Source of the DNA: Quercus robur
Lineage: Eukaryota > Streptophyta > Magnoliopsida > Fagales > Fagaceae
Direction of reading: 5' to 3'
Assembly (NCBI RefSeq): GCF_932294415.1
Contig: NC_065542.1
Location: 40,637,942-40,701,941, forward strand
Length of the DNA stretch: 64,000 bases
Notes under the pieces: generated by a model
The model's input: only the letters and a program-made list of their open reading frames with translations
Databases searched by the model: none
What the model was told of the DNA's origin: nothing
Shown here: piece by piece, positions 40,316 through 52,800 of the stretch
How the letters are laid out: every line of letters begins with the position of its first letter
Numbering within the stretch: the stretch's first letter is position 1
Program-made: the position numbers and the translations under genes

Positions 40316-42210
40316 GTTCTGTTTGTTTCAATGTAAAATAATTTCAAATGTAAAATATTTTAAATGTAAAAAATTTTATTGAAAACATTTTCAAGTGTTT
40401 GGAATAACAAAACACATGAAAATGCAAACCATCACCAGCCACCCCCAAATGAGCAGAAGCCACCACCAACCACCCCCACCACTAAATGAGCATAAACCAT
40501 TAAACCACCCCAAAAAACCAGATCTAGAAGAGAGAAAAAAGACAACCACCGCCATCACAACATCCCAGCCACCACTTAAAAATCTGACCATTAAACTATA
40601 AATCTGACCATAAACCTCCAACAATCCACAATATATGAACATTAAACCATTTTTTTTTTTTTTTAAATTTCCTCCACACGTTTTTCTTTCCAAAGGTGCA
40701 GTCATTGTTAGGCACACAATAAGAGTATATCTCAAAAAGAGAGCATTATATGCCACGTGTCTAACATGCAATTACTTAAGCAGAAGGTCCTCTAATGGTA
40801 GTCATGCCCCACTCGTTTTTAGTCCTAAATACAGTCAAAAATAGGGATGGCAATTTCTGCTCGACCCATGGGTACTCAGCCCAACCCATGGGTACTCAGT
40901 GCTCTCACCTCACCCTCAATAACTCTTTGTCCCATTTTCTCTTAAGCCACCCCACACAGTCTCACCCAGTTTGGCAGTCACCCTCACCCTCACCCTCACT
41001 CTCATTCACTCACCGACCCACCCTCACCTTCACTCTCATCACATGGTGGTTGCTATTTGCCAGGGAGAAGCACAAAGGTTAGATTGGAGAGAGATGTGTG
41101 AGGTTTAGGCCGTGATAGGTAGAGAGGCCCACCGCCAATCATCAAAGATCTTGGTGGTCTGAGATAGAGAGAGGCTGAGTAGGAGTCCGAGATCGAAGAT
41201 AGAGCCTTGGTGGACCGGTGGACCGAGTTCTCCAATTTTTTTTTTTTTTTTGGGTTCATGTCCTCTCTCAGATTTGAGTTTGTGTTTGTGATTTTGTGAA
41301 TCTATGTTTGTGAATCTGCATTTGAAAGGGAAACTCTTTTTTTTTTTTGTTTTGTTTTAAAGATTGTATGGCCATGGATGCCCTGAAGTGGCTGTCGGAG
41401 CCTGCGGGGCCCGACGGGACTTGACGGGGCGGGTTTGGCCATTTATTAAACGGGGCAGGTTCAAGTTTCAGGGTTAGGCCCGTAGGTCAGGTTCGGGCAT
41501 AAAGAAATCCGACCCGTTGCCATTCCTAGTCAAAAAGTCTCTTAAAAGGTCTCTTATTAAATCTCTCTCTCTCTCTCCCTCTTTAGATCTAAACAAACAC
41601 AAAAAAAAATCCAGTCTCTTGCAGATCTCTGTCACTCTCACAAAGTTTTCACATCAACCATTCAACAACCATTTACCATATGAAGTTTAACATCAAGTCA
41701 TAGCATTAGTAGATGAAGTTTAGCATCAATGGCCAAATATTCTCTCAAGTGTGGTGAAGGAATTGCGTTCTGCGTGAAGCTTAATACTGGTACGAATTTG
41801 TCTTCCTTGGCAGTTGAGTGTGAGTGATGAGGAGTTGGTGATTGGCGGCATCGATGGAGCCTAAAGCTGGTTGGTGGTGCCGATTAGAGCTTGCTGGTGC
41901 CGATTAGAGCTTGGTGGTGGTGGGATAGAGGGATTGGAGGTGGCTGGGTAACCTGGGTTATGGAGATAAATCTGAGAGGGAGAGAGAGTGTGAGAGGGAG
42001 AAAGCGTGAAAGTTATCGGGCAAGAGGGAGAGAAAAAATGTAAAATATTTTACCAAAATTTCAAGTGTAAAATATTTTACACAAATTTGCCTAGGTTGAT
42101 TTGGTTGATTGAAAATATTTTATTTTTGACCAAATATTTTATTGTAAAACAAACATTGTAAAATGTGAAAATAATTTCTTAAAAATATTTTATATCGAAA
42201 CAAATGGAAC
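40316..42210. mobile_element. MULE-like non-autonomous element with terminal inverted repeats
   Basis: The left end GTTCTGTTTGTTTCAATGTA and the inverted right end GTTCCATTTGTTTCGATATA are similar, with further related ATTTTAC-rich sequence inside each end. No transposase was recognised. A hAT-type element is nested inside at 40842-41528. I did not find a clear 9-bp target duplication. Confidence 0.5.
40842..41528. mobile_element. Non-autonomous hAT-type element with 8-bp target duplication
   Basis: Terminal inverted repeats are TAGGGATGGCAA on the left and TTGCCATTCCTA on the right. A perfect 8-bp direct repeat GTCAAAAA flanks it (40834-40841 and 41529-41536). This is the signature of hAT elements. 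The 687-bp interior is rich in proline/arginine-type GC codons on both strands but has no transposase. Confidence 0.88.
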
Positions 42211-43858
42211 ATAATTGTTTATATGCAGTGTCTGTTTATTAAGTTGCTTATAATATATTATATATACACATATAGGGATTGCCGTGTGGCATTGTATTAA
42301 ACAATAATACAATAATTGTGTAATGATATTGCTAAATTTTTAGCTATTGAAGGTGCTTTCGTAAGTCATTGAAAGTCTCAAACTTTTCCTTTGTTCACAA
42401 TTAGGGTTGTTCGTGGAGTAAGTTATTATGTAATGATATTTTTATTGAAAGCCTCAAATTTTTTATATCAAGATACGTGCAGTAAAAAAATTCAAAACTT
42501 CGATTATGAAAACACATCCTTACAATTCAGGTGCAAAGAAAAGCAGTATTGAATTAGCCATGCAAGTTTTGCTCGTAAAATTAAAATTATGAATCATAAC
42601 ACGTAATATTTCTAAATGATACTCTCTTATTACCAATTACTATGAGTGCAAATTGAAAACCAATCAATAACACTATAGCTATACAATTCAAAAAACCAGG
42701 TTTCTTAGAGAAACAAAAAGTATAAGTAAAAGACATAAAAAGATCTGAAAGAAGTATGTTGTTCAAGTTTATATACAAGGATCTAGGGAAACAAAAATCG
42801 CAACGTGGCCAACAAGTCAACAACTATATCCAACAACTATATATATTTTAATAATTGGATAATCCTTTCACGCAAAAACTTGAAATATGATTTTCATTTC
42901 TTTGTGGGTGCATTTTGCACAGTTTATCTAGATACTCTGTAACCCACAGCATCCCAATGCATACATTACAAGAATTTAATGGGCAATAGTTGTTACAATT
43001 GCTTTTGGAAAAATAAGTTTTTTCAAAATTAAAATTGATAAAAATTAAAATCGATTATGGTGTAGGAGGATTAATTGAATTAGTAATATGACCAATTGAA
43101 ATGTTAGCAAAAATGTTCTAAATACATAATTAGTAATTTTGCATATAAAAAATGAATCAATATATATATATATAATATAAAATTTAGTAATATTTAAATA
43201 AAAAAGATTCCACTTGAAATTATTGTCTTAGAGCTTAAACTGTATTGAGTAGATCCTGCTTCTCATTCTGTATATACCAAGGAGCTAGTTCTCATATAGT
43301 TAGTTATGTGGTATGAGAATTATTGTAGTTATTATTTTACCCCTTTCGATTACTTTTATATATTCAAATCTTTTCTCCCTAATTATAATTATCAAATTAT
43401 AAAAAATAAATTTTTTTTCAAAAAAAAAAAAAAACAATTAAAAAGACAATCAAAAGTGTTAATTTACTCACATAAAAAACAATGAAAATGTTAACCGATA
43501 ACTTAAGGGCATTGAATTAAAAAAATAATTTTAGAAATTTTTTATAAGAAAAAAATGTAATTATTATTATTTTTTACTTTTTTTTATATATTATTAAAAT
43601 GATTCATTAACAAATATTCAAATGACACCAGTAAAAAAAAATATCCAAAGTTATCAAAAAAAAAAAAAGAATTCAAAATCCAAAAGTGTTAATTTGGCCC
43701 CATCACGTGAGTGACACATGAATTGGAGTCCGACCCATGTTGATGATCCGGATTGTATTGATATTCTCTCACTTCACTCATACAGAGAAACAGAAAAAAT
43801 TTGAAGTCAGAGAGGCAGAGAGAGAAGAATAAGAGAACCACAAGAAGTTCCAAAAAAA
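42211..43858. other. AT-rich spacer and probable myosin promoter/5' UTR
   Basis: No gene is supported in this stretch. The last 170 bases become less AT-rich and contain CACGTG (G-box core) at 43704-43709 and a purine-rich AGAGAG stretch before the ATG, as often seen in plant leaders. I infer that transcription of the myosin gene starts in this area. Confidence 0.4.
43704..43709 (+). promoter_or_regulatory. G-box core CACGTG upstream of myosin
   Basis: This palindromic hexamer lies 150 bases before the proposed start codon. It is a common bHLH/bZIP site, but one hexamer is weak evidence. Confidence 0.25.
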
Positions 43859-46800
43859 ATGGCGACGAAACTGCAGGTCTTTGAAGAATGCCACTTCCAA
43901 AAAATATAGCCAACCCCAGAAAGAAAAAAAAAAAAAACGAATGTACATAGGAAAATATATTCTTTACTTCTTGGTTGAAATACCTGGGCTGGGCAGCATT
44001 GTTTTTGGTTGGACATAGAACTTAATGGGTTCTCATTTTTTAATCTCTTGTATAGTATTTGATGAGGAAATTCTGTTTAGGTGACCAACATATTGAATAG
44101 ACATGGTATGTGAGTTCTCTAACTATGATTTCCCAAGTTGTGGATTTTAACAATGGACAATGTTTGTGTCAAAATATGGTTATTTGATCTCACTTCTAAT
44201 TTTCATAACATGGGTTAATGCCTATTTCTCATATTCTTTCTTTGTTTTGGGTTTTTTTTGTTTTCTAAGTCTGTTTGGATCTTCTGCATAGTTTTTGGAA
44301 AAGTATTGTTAATAATGTTAAGCAAAAAGTGACTTATGGAAGACTAACTTAACACTATGTTTTGCTTTTAAGTTCTAAAATTACCCGATCAATGCTATTT
44401 GAAAATTAAAATACCATTTCTTAACCTTTTTGCATTTATTTTATTTATGTGAATCAGGGATATTTACATCTAGTGAATGTTTCTGCTTATTTGAATTAAG
44501 AACCTTGGTGTCTCTGAATTTTATGACACTTTTACTTTTGTCCATAACAAATTGTGAAAATGCAGAAATAAAAAGCATCAGGTTGCTGGATTTACAAAAA
44601 GAAAAAAGGGTGATGACATTTACAGACATTTTGTATGCATGCTATTCTTCTAAAACTCCCATTGAAGTAGAAAATATTTGAAATATGTACATCCCCTGAA
44701 CTCAAATTAATATATTGGGGCCAGTTGACAATAGTGCCAATTGTATAGGGATGTCCATATGGTTCTCATTTTTCAGTAGATTGATAATGTTATAAATAAA
44801 AAATGATCATAAATAATCTATGCTTGGTTATTTTTCAACTATAGGTTTGAACTTTTGCTATAAAATCTTGAATGAACTATATCTAAGTGTGTTAATACCC
44901 ATTGAGATCTCTATCTGCATGGTTTCTTTGTCTGGAAATGTAAGCTAAAACATGAAATCCCTCTTGAGCTTCCATTTTATCAAATGTAAACATCGATGTA
45001 TGTTGTGGCACACAACAATGCTAGCATTTGTATATGCATATCGCAAATTTCTATTATGTTACTTGTGTGTGTGTTCTATTCTTACCCTAAAAAAATGATG
45101 AGAAAATTTATATTTGTGTATCAGCTTTGATCTTAAGCATGTATAATATTGTAAATTTCAACTGCTGCAGGGCATGCCAAAGAACATTGTTATTGGCTCT
45201 CACGTTTGGGTTGGAGATCCAGAATTAGTTTGGATTGATGGACAAATAATAAATGTAAATGGAGAGGAAGCTGAGATTCAAACTAGTAACGGGAAGACGG
45301 TAAGTTGAGTTCATGAGATGTTAAATAATCTTCCCAAGCTAACAGGCATTCAATCTTACGATCGTCTAGTTCAGTTTTCTATGATTGCAATGTTCTTCCA
45401 ATCTGTTATTCGCTGCGTTCAAGAATTTTTGAGATTTGAATTCCCTTTGCATTTTCAATTTTAGAGTGGTCATTTTCTGTTTTCAAATATTTCCTAAAAA
45501 AAAAGGGAACATAGAGTAAAGGAGGAATTAAAAATAGTAGAAAAGCCTCGTCACATTTCCAGTGAATAGGCTGTTCAGGAAAAATTTTCTTGCAAATATC
45601 TTCCTGCAATATGTTTATTTTATATGTCAAGAGAGTAGGCTATAGTATATGAGAAGGACCAGGCATGTCCTTATCTTCCTGGAATTGTGTGCTTTAAATT
45701 GTTTGCAAATTTCATGACCTTATGTGAAGGATCTTTCCTTGAAATGGCTTTTTAATTGGCATGTGATTGAATAAGAACAATAAACAAGGTCATGACAATG
45801 TGGAAATATTATGTAGTACTTATAACTATTTAGAAACATGTCATCGCCTGGTCTAATTTTCTGAAATCCAATTAGTTTAACAATGTTAGAAAGTTAAATT
45901 ACTCTTTTCGTGCATATAGGACATCTAAAGGTTTTTCTTTCCATTTCTTTTTCTTTTTTTTAGTCGTAATCTGGATGAAGATTATTGGATACTAAGAATC
46001 TTGTGGTGTCTGAAACATCTCAGATATCTCATCGATAACCTTTAATCTAGAATTACAATTATTCAGACACTACAAGTCACTCTCTTCTTATAGAGGTAAA
46101 TAATATTTGAGTTTTCATTTCTTTGAAAGTTTCACAGTTTTCCTTACTATTGAGGTATTTAGTTTGATCAATCCTGTTGTTGAGGGTTTAATAAATATGC
46201 TTGTAGCTGCATGATTTCTGACCTTCTAGCTATTTAAGAGTTATTATTATTATTATTATTATATTAATTTTGTGACTAAATTCAAAATTTTGAAACTTAA
46301 AGAGTAAGACACATATTTTTGTAACCTTTTCATTTCACAATAAGATTATAAGATTTCATAAGAAGACTGAAATGTGTTAAATTACTGGACTAATCATAAG
46401 GGAAATACCGTAACAATTCTATGCCCATGTTATTAGCTGGAAATACATGGACACTTCAAATGTATTCCTTAAATAATAAAGATCTCTATGATCTTAAATT
46501 TCTTACAAGACTTAGTGAGCCTAATCTTGTTAGTGAATGGAGAAGTTCTAGTTCATATAGTTTTCTTAGTTTTAATATATTCATTATTCTTCACGATTCT
46601 GTTCTTATAGGATTTTTATCATCCAATCCTTATTGTTTTTAGTGTCTTGCAGTAACTAATAAGGCTTTTTTTAAACTTATAGGAGTTTTTGAAAGGAAAT
46701 ATATTTATTTTCATAATTTTACTATTTATTTTTATTTGTTTGCACTACAAAGGGGACTCCTTGTGTTATGTTTTCATCCTGTTACCGTATTTGTGTTTTA

Positions 46801-49800
46801 TTGATTTTGTAAGCTGACTTTTTTCTTTACATCTTGCTTTGATTTCAACCAGGTTGTTGCAAATTTGTCAAAATTACATCCCAAAGATATGGAAAATCCT
46901 GAAGGTGGAGTTGATGACATGATTAAGCTAGAAAATTTGCATGAGCCTGGAGTGCTGCATAATTTGGCAACTAGATTTAAGATCAATGAAATTTATGTAA
47001 GATTAACTCGGTTTCAGTTTTATTTCTTTTAATGTTCACTATTGTAAGAGAATTATAAAATGCAGATTTGGGTGGCTCTGTTATAATACTTTTGACATAA
47101 TGGCAGACTTATACTGGAAACATTCTTATTGCTATCAATCCATTCCAAAGACTCTCACACTTGTATGATGCTTCCATGATGAAACGTTACAAAGGAGCGC
47201 CATTTGGAGAACTCAGCCCTCATGTTTTTACAATTGCTGATGTTGCGTATAGGTAAACTTTTGTTTATTTTACATTCTACATTGTCTACTTAAAAGATAA
47301 TGCAGTTTGTCTTCTGAACTGCTTAAATTTGAATCAGGGAAATGATTAATGAGGGGAAAAGCAACTCTATTCTGGTTAGTGGTGAAAGTGGGGCTGGTAA
47401 GACAGAAACCACCAAACTGCTTATGCGTTACCTTGCCTATTTAGGTGGCCATACTGCAGCAGAAGGACGGACTGTTGAACGACAAGTTTTAGAAGTAAGC
47501 TGGATGATCTAACCCTACCTTATAGTAGCTGAGGTTGAGAATATATATATATATATATATATATATTTGGCATCAAGAGTTAAGTAGATGCCTTTACACA
47601 TGGCATTCAAAGTCAGAAGTCTGAAAACACATGGGCTGTATGAATAGGACAAACATGCCCATAAAAGCCAAAGACAATATGGTGTAGGTGTATTGAAGAT
47701 TTTGGTCAATTTGAATCTAAAATATTTTCTGATTGGAATCAATGAAAGAAAGTATGCAAGAGGTATAATTGGTGATAAAATACCGATTGAACCAAAAGTT
47801 TAAGCTATTAGAAAATGATGAATTTAATCATTCAACCAATTTTCTACCAATTGGAATTTGATCGATTAGAAACCTTAACCTTAATTGAATAAAGTTAGGA
47901 AATCTTTCATTTAAATGGATGTTAAGTTACTTATGATATTAATTCGTGATTCAAGAGTATCTTAGAATGTCTGAAGATGGTGTAGCAGTGAAAAATTTTG
48001 TTCTGCTGAGTCTTCCAATATAAATCTTAAGCAAATTCTACATTCAATGTTTGCATTCTATAGTAGAACGCTAAGGGTTTCACTCTATAATATTTGATGA
48101 CTTGTATTCCTTTGAAAGCTGTAACAATTATAAGCTTATCTTTCTGTGATAATATATATTTTTTATCATGAATACCTCTGGTGTACTAGAGTGGCACTAA
48201 TTTAATACCTTGTTTTAAAAGATAAAAAGCTTATTCTTTTGTGATCATTACTTAGTTTTGGGTGTGGCTCCAGTAAGTAAAGGTTAAATGTATTCAAAAA
48301 TTTAGAACCAGACCTATATGGCTACAAATAGCATCTTCAACTGCTAGGACCATATAATACATTCTCAGAATTCCTATTATGACCATATTGTGGGATGAAA
48401 GACAACTGCGCAAAATAATTTGCTGGTCGCAAACACTGCATGCCTTTGCAGAAACAGCTACTAGTATGCTTGTGACATTGGACAAAACCAAAACGATGCA
48501 ACAACAAATTAAACAACAGAAAAATAAAACTTATCAAAAAATAAACAACAAAAAAATAAAGGATAGACAATCTAGGAGTTATCACCAAGTAGGAGAGAAC
48601 CTTTAGGAATTAGCACCTAGGTTGGTTGGAGTCGGCACCAAACCATTTGGAAGAATTCCAAGATAAATTTTGTTATCAACCAAACTGTTACAATAATATG
48701 TGTATAATTGATTAAGAAAACTTAATTCTAAATGACTTGGCAAATCCCAATTCTTGAATTACAAAAATACTCTTGACTCTAGGAAATTAAATAAAAACAC
48801 TAATAAATGTAATTAGCTTCTAATACCTAAAATAAAATACAATTAACTCCAAAATTAAATAAGAATAAATTAAAATAAATATTTCTTTGTGCTTCCCACA
48901 TCAGCTTGTACAACAGATTTGTACAGTGCAAGGCATCTGCATGTACTTGAAAATATGATCTGTATGGTGGAGGAGAATAGAGTAGTAAATTAGGCACAAG
49001 GATTGAGTAGAAGAAGTCATCTACTTGGAAATCTTTTTAAATAAGATATTCAGCAGCATAAAGGAAAAGGGTTGAACAGGAGTCACTTGAATTCCACAAT
49101 TTGATTATTCGATCTCAGCTGGTTTGCATTTTTTCTAAGTTTTTGCCATGATTTATCTTGTTCTGGATAGATCACCCACAAAGGCTCTTGAAGTGAAGTT
49201 ATACACCTTGCTCAAAGGACACAATATTAATGTTTTCTTAATCAACAATATTTGAAGTCAAGTCCTACATGGCTACACCTTTGTCAGCAGAATCAAGGCC
49301 TAGTGGCCACAGTACGATTAACGTTCTGGGAGCTTGGACAATGGACATGGCATTATATAACACTATTCTTAGTTCAATCCTGTAAGCTGGACTAGGAGAT
49401 AAATAAAACTTTTAGAATCTGCCTCAAAAGAATAAAATTATTTAAAAATATGACTTATTCTCAGAAAATTCTTTTGTTGTGTATTGAATTCCTATACCAT
49501 TTTCAGTCTCTATATCATGAAAAGCAATCTCAAGGCATTCTGGAGCATATTAGAGCAGTTAGCCTATGTTCAAACTATTCATGGACTTTCTTTCTTCATC
49601 TATTTAAGATGAAATTTATAATCCAACTTGCAGTGTATAATTTCCTCCTTAATATGCATGTTGAGATCTGAAGTCTTGCGTGGGTTTTCTCTATAAAATA
49701 AATTTATGTTTATTGTATCTCTTTTTTAATTAGGTTTTTAATAAATTTTAACTTGGACCTTTCTGAAGCTTTTGTACAAACTAATATGTTGCAGTCAAAC

Positions 49801-52800
49801 CCTGTTCTGGAAGCATTTGGCAATGCAAAAACTGTTAAAAATAACAATTCCAGGTGAGAAATTTATACTAATTTTTAGATTGTGCATGTTTTTATGTGTC
49901 AATAGTTATAAATATATATATATATATATATTTTAATATGTCATTGATGAACCTTACTTTACATTTTGACTTATTTGCTGTGACAAAAACACCCTGCTTC
50001 TATCTCTCCATACATACATGCGCACGCATATGTACACACACACACTCTTAACACATACACATACACACATGTATGCATAAAGGGATAAAGGGATCCAATG
50101 TATTTTGATATATCATAAACTATCCTAAGTTCATATGGACAATTTTAGCAATGAATTTGTTTCTATGAGCATTGTATGGTTTTGACATTGTAGTCTGTAT
50201 TTGCCAGTTAGGTTGCAGCATATTTCCTAATGGAAATAGGAATAGCAAAAGTATTTAGATTGTGTCTCATTTCCTTTTGTTCACATAAAACATTTCCCAT
50301 GGTAACACCACATGTTATGACAAGATAAACCATCTCTTGCTTGTTTATATCACATAATATAAGACAACGTGATTTCCATAACATGTTGGCAGTCTGTACC
50401 TACTGATGTTCTCTACACAGTCGTTTCGGAAAATTTGTCGAGATTCAATTTGATAAGAAAGGAAGAATATCAGGGGCAGCCATTAGAACTTATCTTCTAG
50501 AAAGATCTCGTGTTTGCCAAATTTCAGATCCTGAGCGCAACTATCATTGTTTTTACCTTCTTTGTGCAGCTCCTCCTGAGGTAGGTGTCTTAGCTTATTT
50601 TTCTACTATTTTTGTTGTTAAATGACCTATTCCCTCAAAAGCTTAAACTGTTAGTAAATGATGAATTTATCCACTTAACCATAATTCTAACACTCCCCAT
50701 CACTTGTGGGTCTAAACTCCCCGTTAATAAGTGGGACCTAACATGTGAGATTTTTAACATTTTTAATAGGATGTAGACTGGAGACAGGAATTGAACTTAA
50801 AACTAATACCATGTTAAATTACTAATTCTCCCAAAAGCTTAAACTGTTAGGAAATGATCACTTAACCTTAATTCTAACATTTGTTATGCTAAAATACATT
50901 TCTGGTCCTTGAAATCATACTTATGTTCAATTTTCATCCTAAGTTAAAAAGTTTCAATTTTGGTCTTGGAAAATTTACAAGTTAGAGTTATTGTCCTTCC
51001 ATCCATCAACCATTAATGCCACATCAAATTATTACATTACTGCATCATCCCCTCTTCAACTACTTGTGTAGTTCAAGTAAAGTATTAGAAAAGATACAAC
51101 ATAGCTATGATACCATGTGAGAATACAAAGAAGAAAATAGAATAATGTAAAAAGAAAGAGAATGCATGGAATTAGCGTGGTATGGAAGCCCTTGATGGCT
51201 AATCGTTATTATCAAACTTTTTGTATTACACTTGTTATACCACCAATTGTCCCCAAAACTTAAACAATTAGGAAATGGTAAATTTAATCATTTAATCATA
51301 ATTCTAACACTTTCCCTCATGTGTGGGCCTAAACTCCCCCATAATAATTAGGCCCAACATGTGGGGTTTTTAACATTTTAACTCAGGATCTCTTGTTCTG
51401 ATACCATGTTAAACTATAGCTTATCTCAGAAGTTTAAGTTGTTAGGAAATGATGAATTTTTTAACCGTAATTTTAACAACAACTAATCCATAGTTAGGTA
51501 TTTATAGTAGACTAAATCTTAGAGTAACTACATATTAGACCAGGGTTACGAGACTTGCAATTTAAGTAGAATTAGGAAATCTTTGCTTGAACTCCAGGTA
51601 GGATTGGATAATAGACTTAACCCTTGACTGGGTTTGGGTTTGATATCTTTAACCTCTCCCCCCACCCCCCCCCCCCCCCCTTCTCTCAAACTTAGGGTGT
51701 AAGCTTGAAGGCAACTTGAATTTTGGAGAAAAGTAAGACCTTAAGGAAATCATGACTAAATTGGATGTCTAGTGTGCTAGGCTGGACCAAATGAAGTGCA
51801 GAGGAAAGGAAAGAATGAAGGCCAGATGTGTGTAATGATTTAGGCTTGAAATACTTTGCTAGAAGTTGATGGAGACGTGTGATCAGAAAGAAAGCCAATA
51901 AAGGCTACTAATAAGAGGCATGGTTTGAGTAACTTGGCTTGAAGATGATAAAGACGTCTGACCAAAAAGAAAGCTAATATAGGAGGCTATTGATTTGTGT
52001 GGCCTGTAATACTTAACCAAGATGATTGAGGACACTTGATTAAAAGGATTTTCGAAAATTAAGTATATAAGAAAAATGCATGTGCCCATTGAATGTAGCT
52101 TGAATCACTAAGACTGCCTTGTTAGAAAATATCAAACACATCTATCCCCAAGCCCATATCAGTCTGGCAGCCCAAACCAAAACAAATCCACCCTTTTTCT
52201 TTTCCAACCGGCGAGACCCAAAACCCAGGGATCTCTTTGCCTTCGGTCTCGGCGAGTTCTGAGCAAGGTACTAAAAGCTGCAATGTAGTGGTTGCTGAGC
52301 CGAAGCATCCTCAAGCTGATCTTTGTAGCTCTTCGATGCTAGCCCAGTTGATGAAGCCAATGATGCCGATATTGAGTTTCTTGGCTTTGACGGGGCCGAT
52401 TACTGAGTCCTTCAGCTCCAATGAGGCCGATGAATTAGCAACCACCTCCAATGGTGAATATAACTTGCAGCGAGACATCCGATTGATACTTCAGGAGCAT
52501 TCTAGCAATATTACCAAGAAATGGGGGAATTCAGAGCAGTGGTTGCTTGAATTGCGAGATGGTAGGAGAGTGGTGGTTCCAATTAAGATTTCTCTGTCAC
52601 CAGGTGAAGTCATAAAGGTTTTGGAAGAGCAAAATCAATTGGCCTTGGTTCTGTTGAAGTCTTCAAACTCTTTGGAGGTGTCATTAGCTCAGTTTGATGT
52701 GGATGAACTACTTATGGAGGATTGGGTTTCAAACACCTCTTTGGAGGCTGTTGAGCTACCTAATGAAGGGGGTTTTGTCGCCTCTAGCTGTGGAACCACT

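Noticed and set aside
40391..40771. 126-residue Gly/Trp-rich minus-strand frame
   Set aside because: It lies inside the MULE-like element and derives from CCACC-rich repeats.
50616..51478. Regularly spaced short repeats that might look like a CRISPR-type array
   Set aside because: The repeats are the paired LTRs of TRIM elements with a primer binding site and target duplications, in a plant intron.
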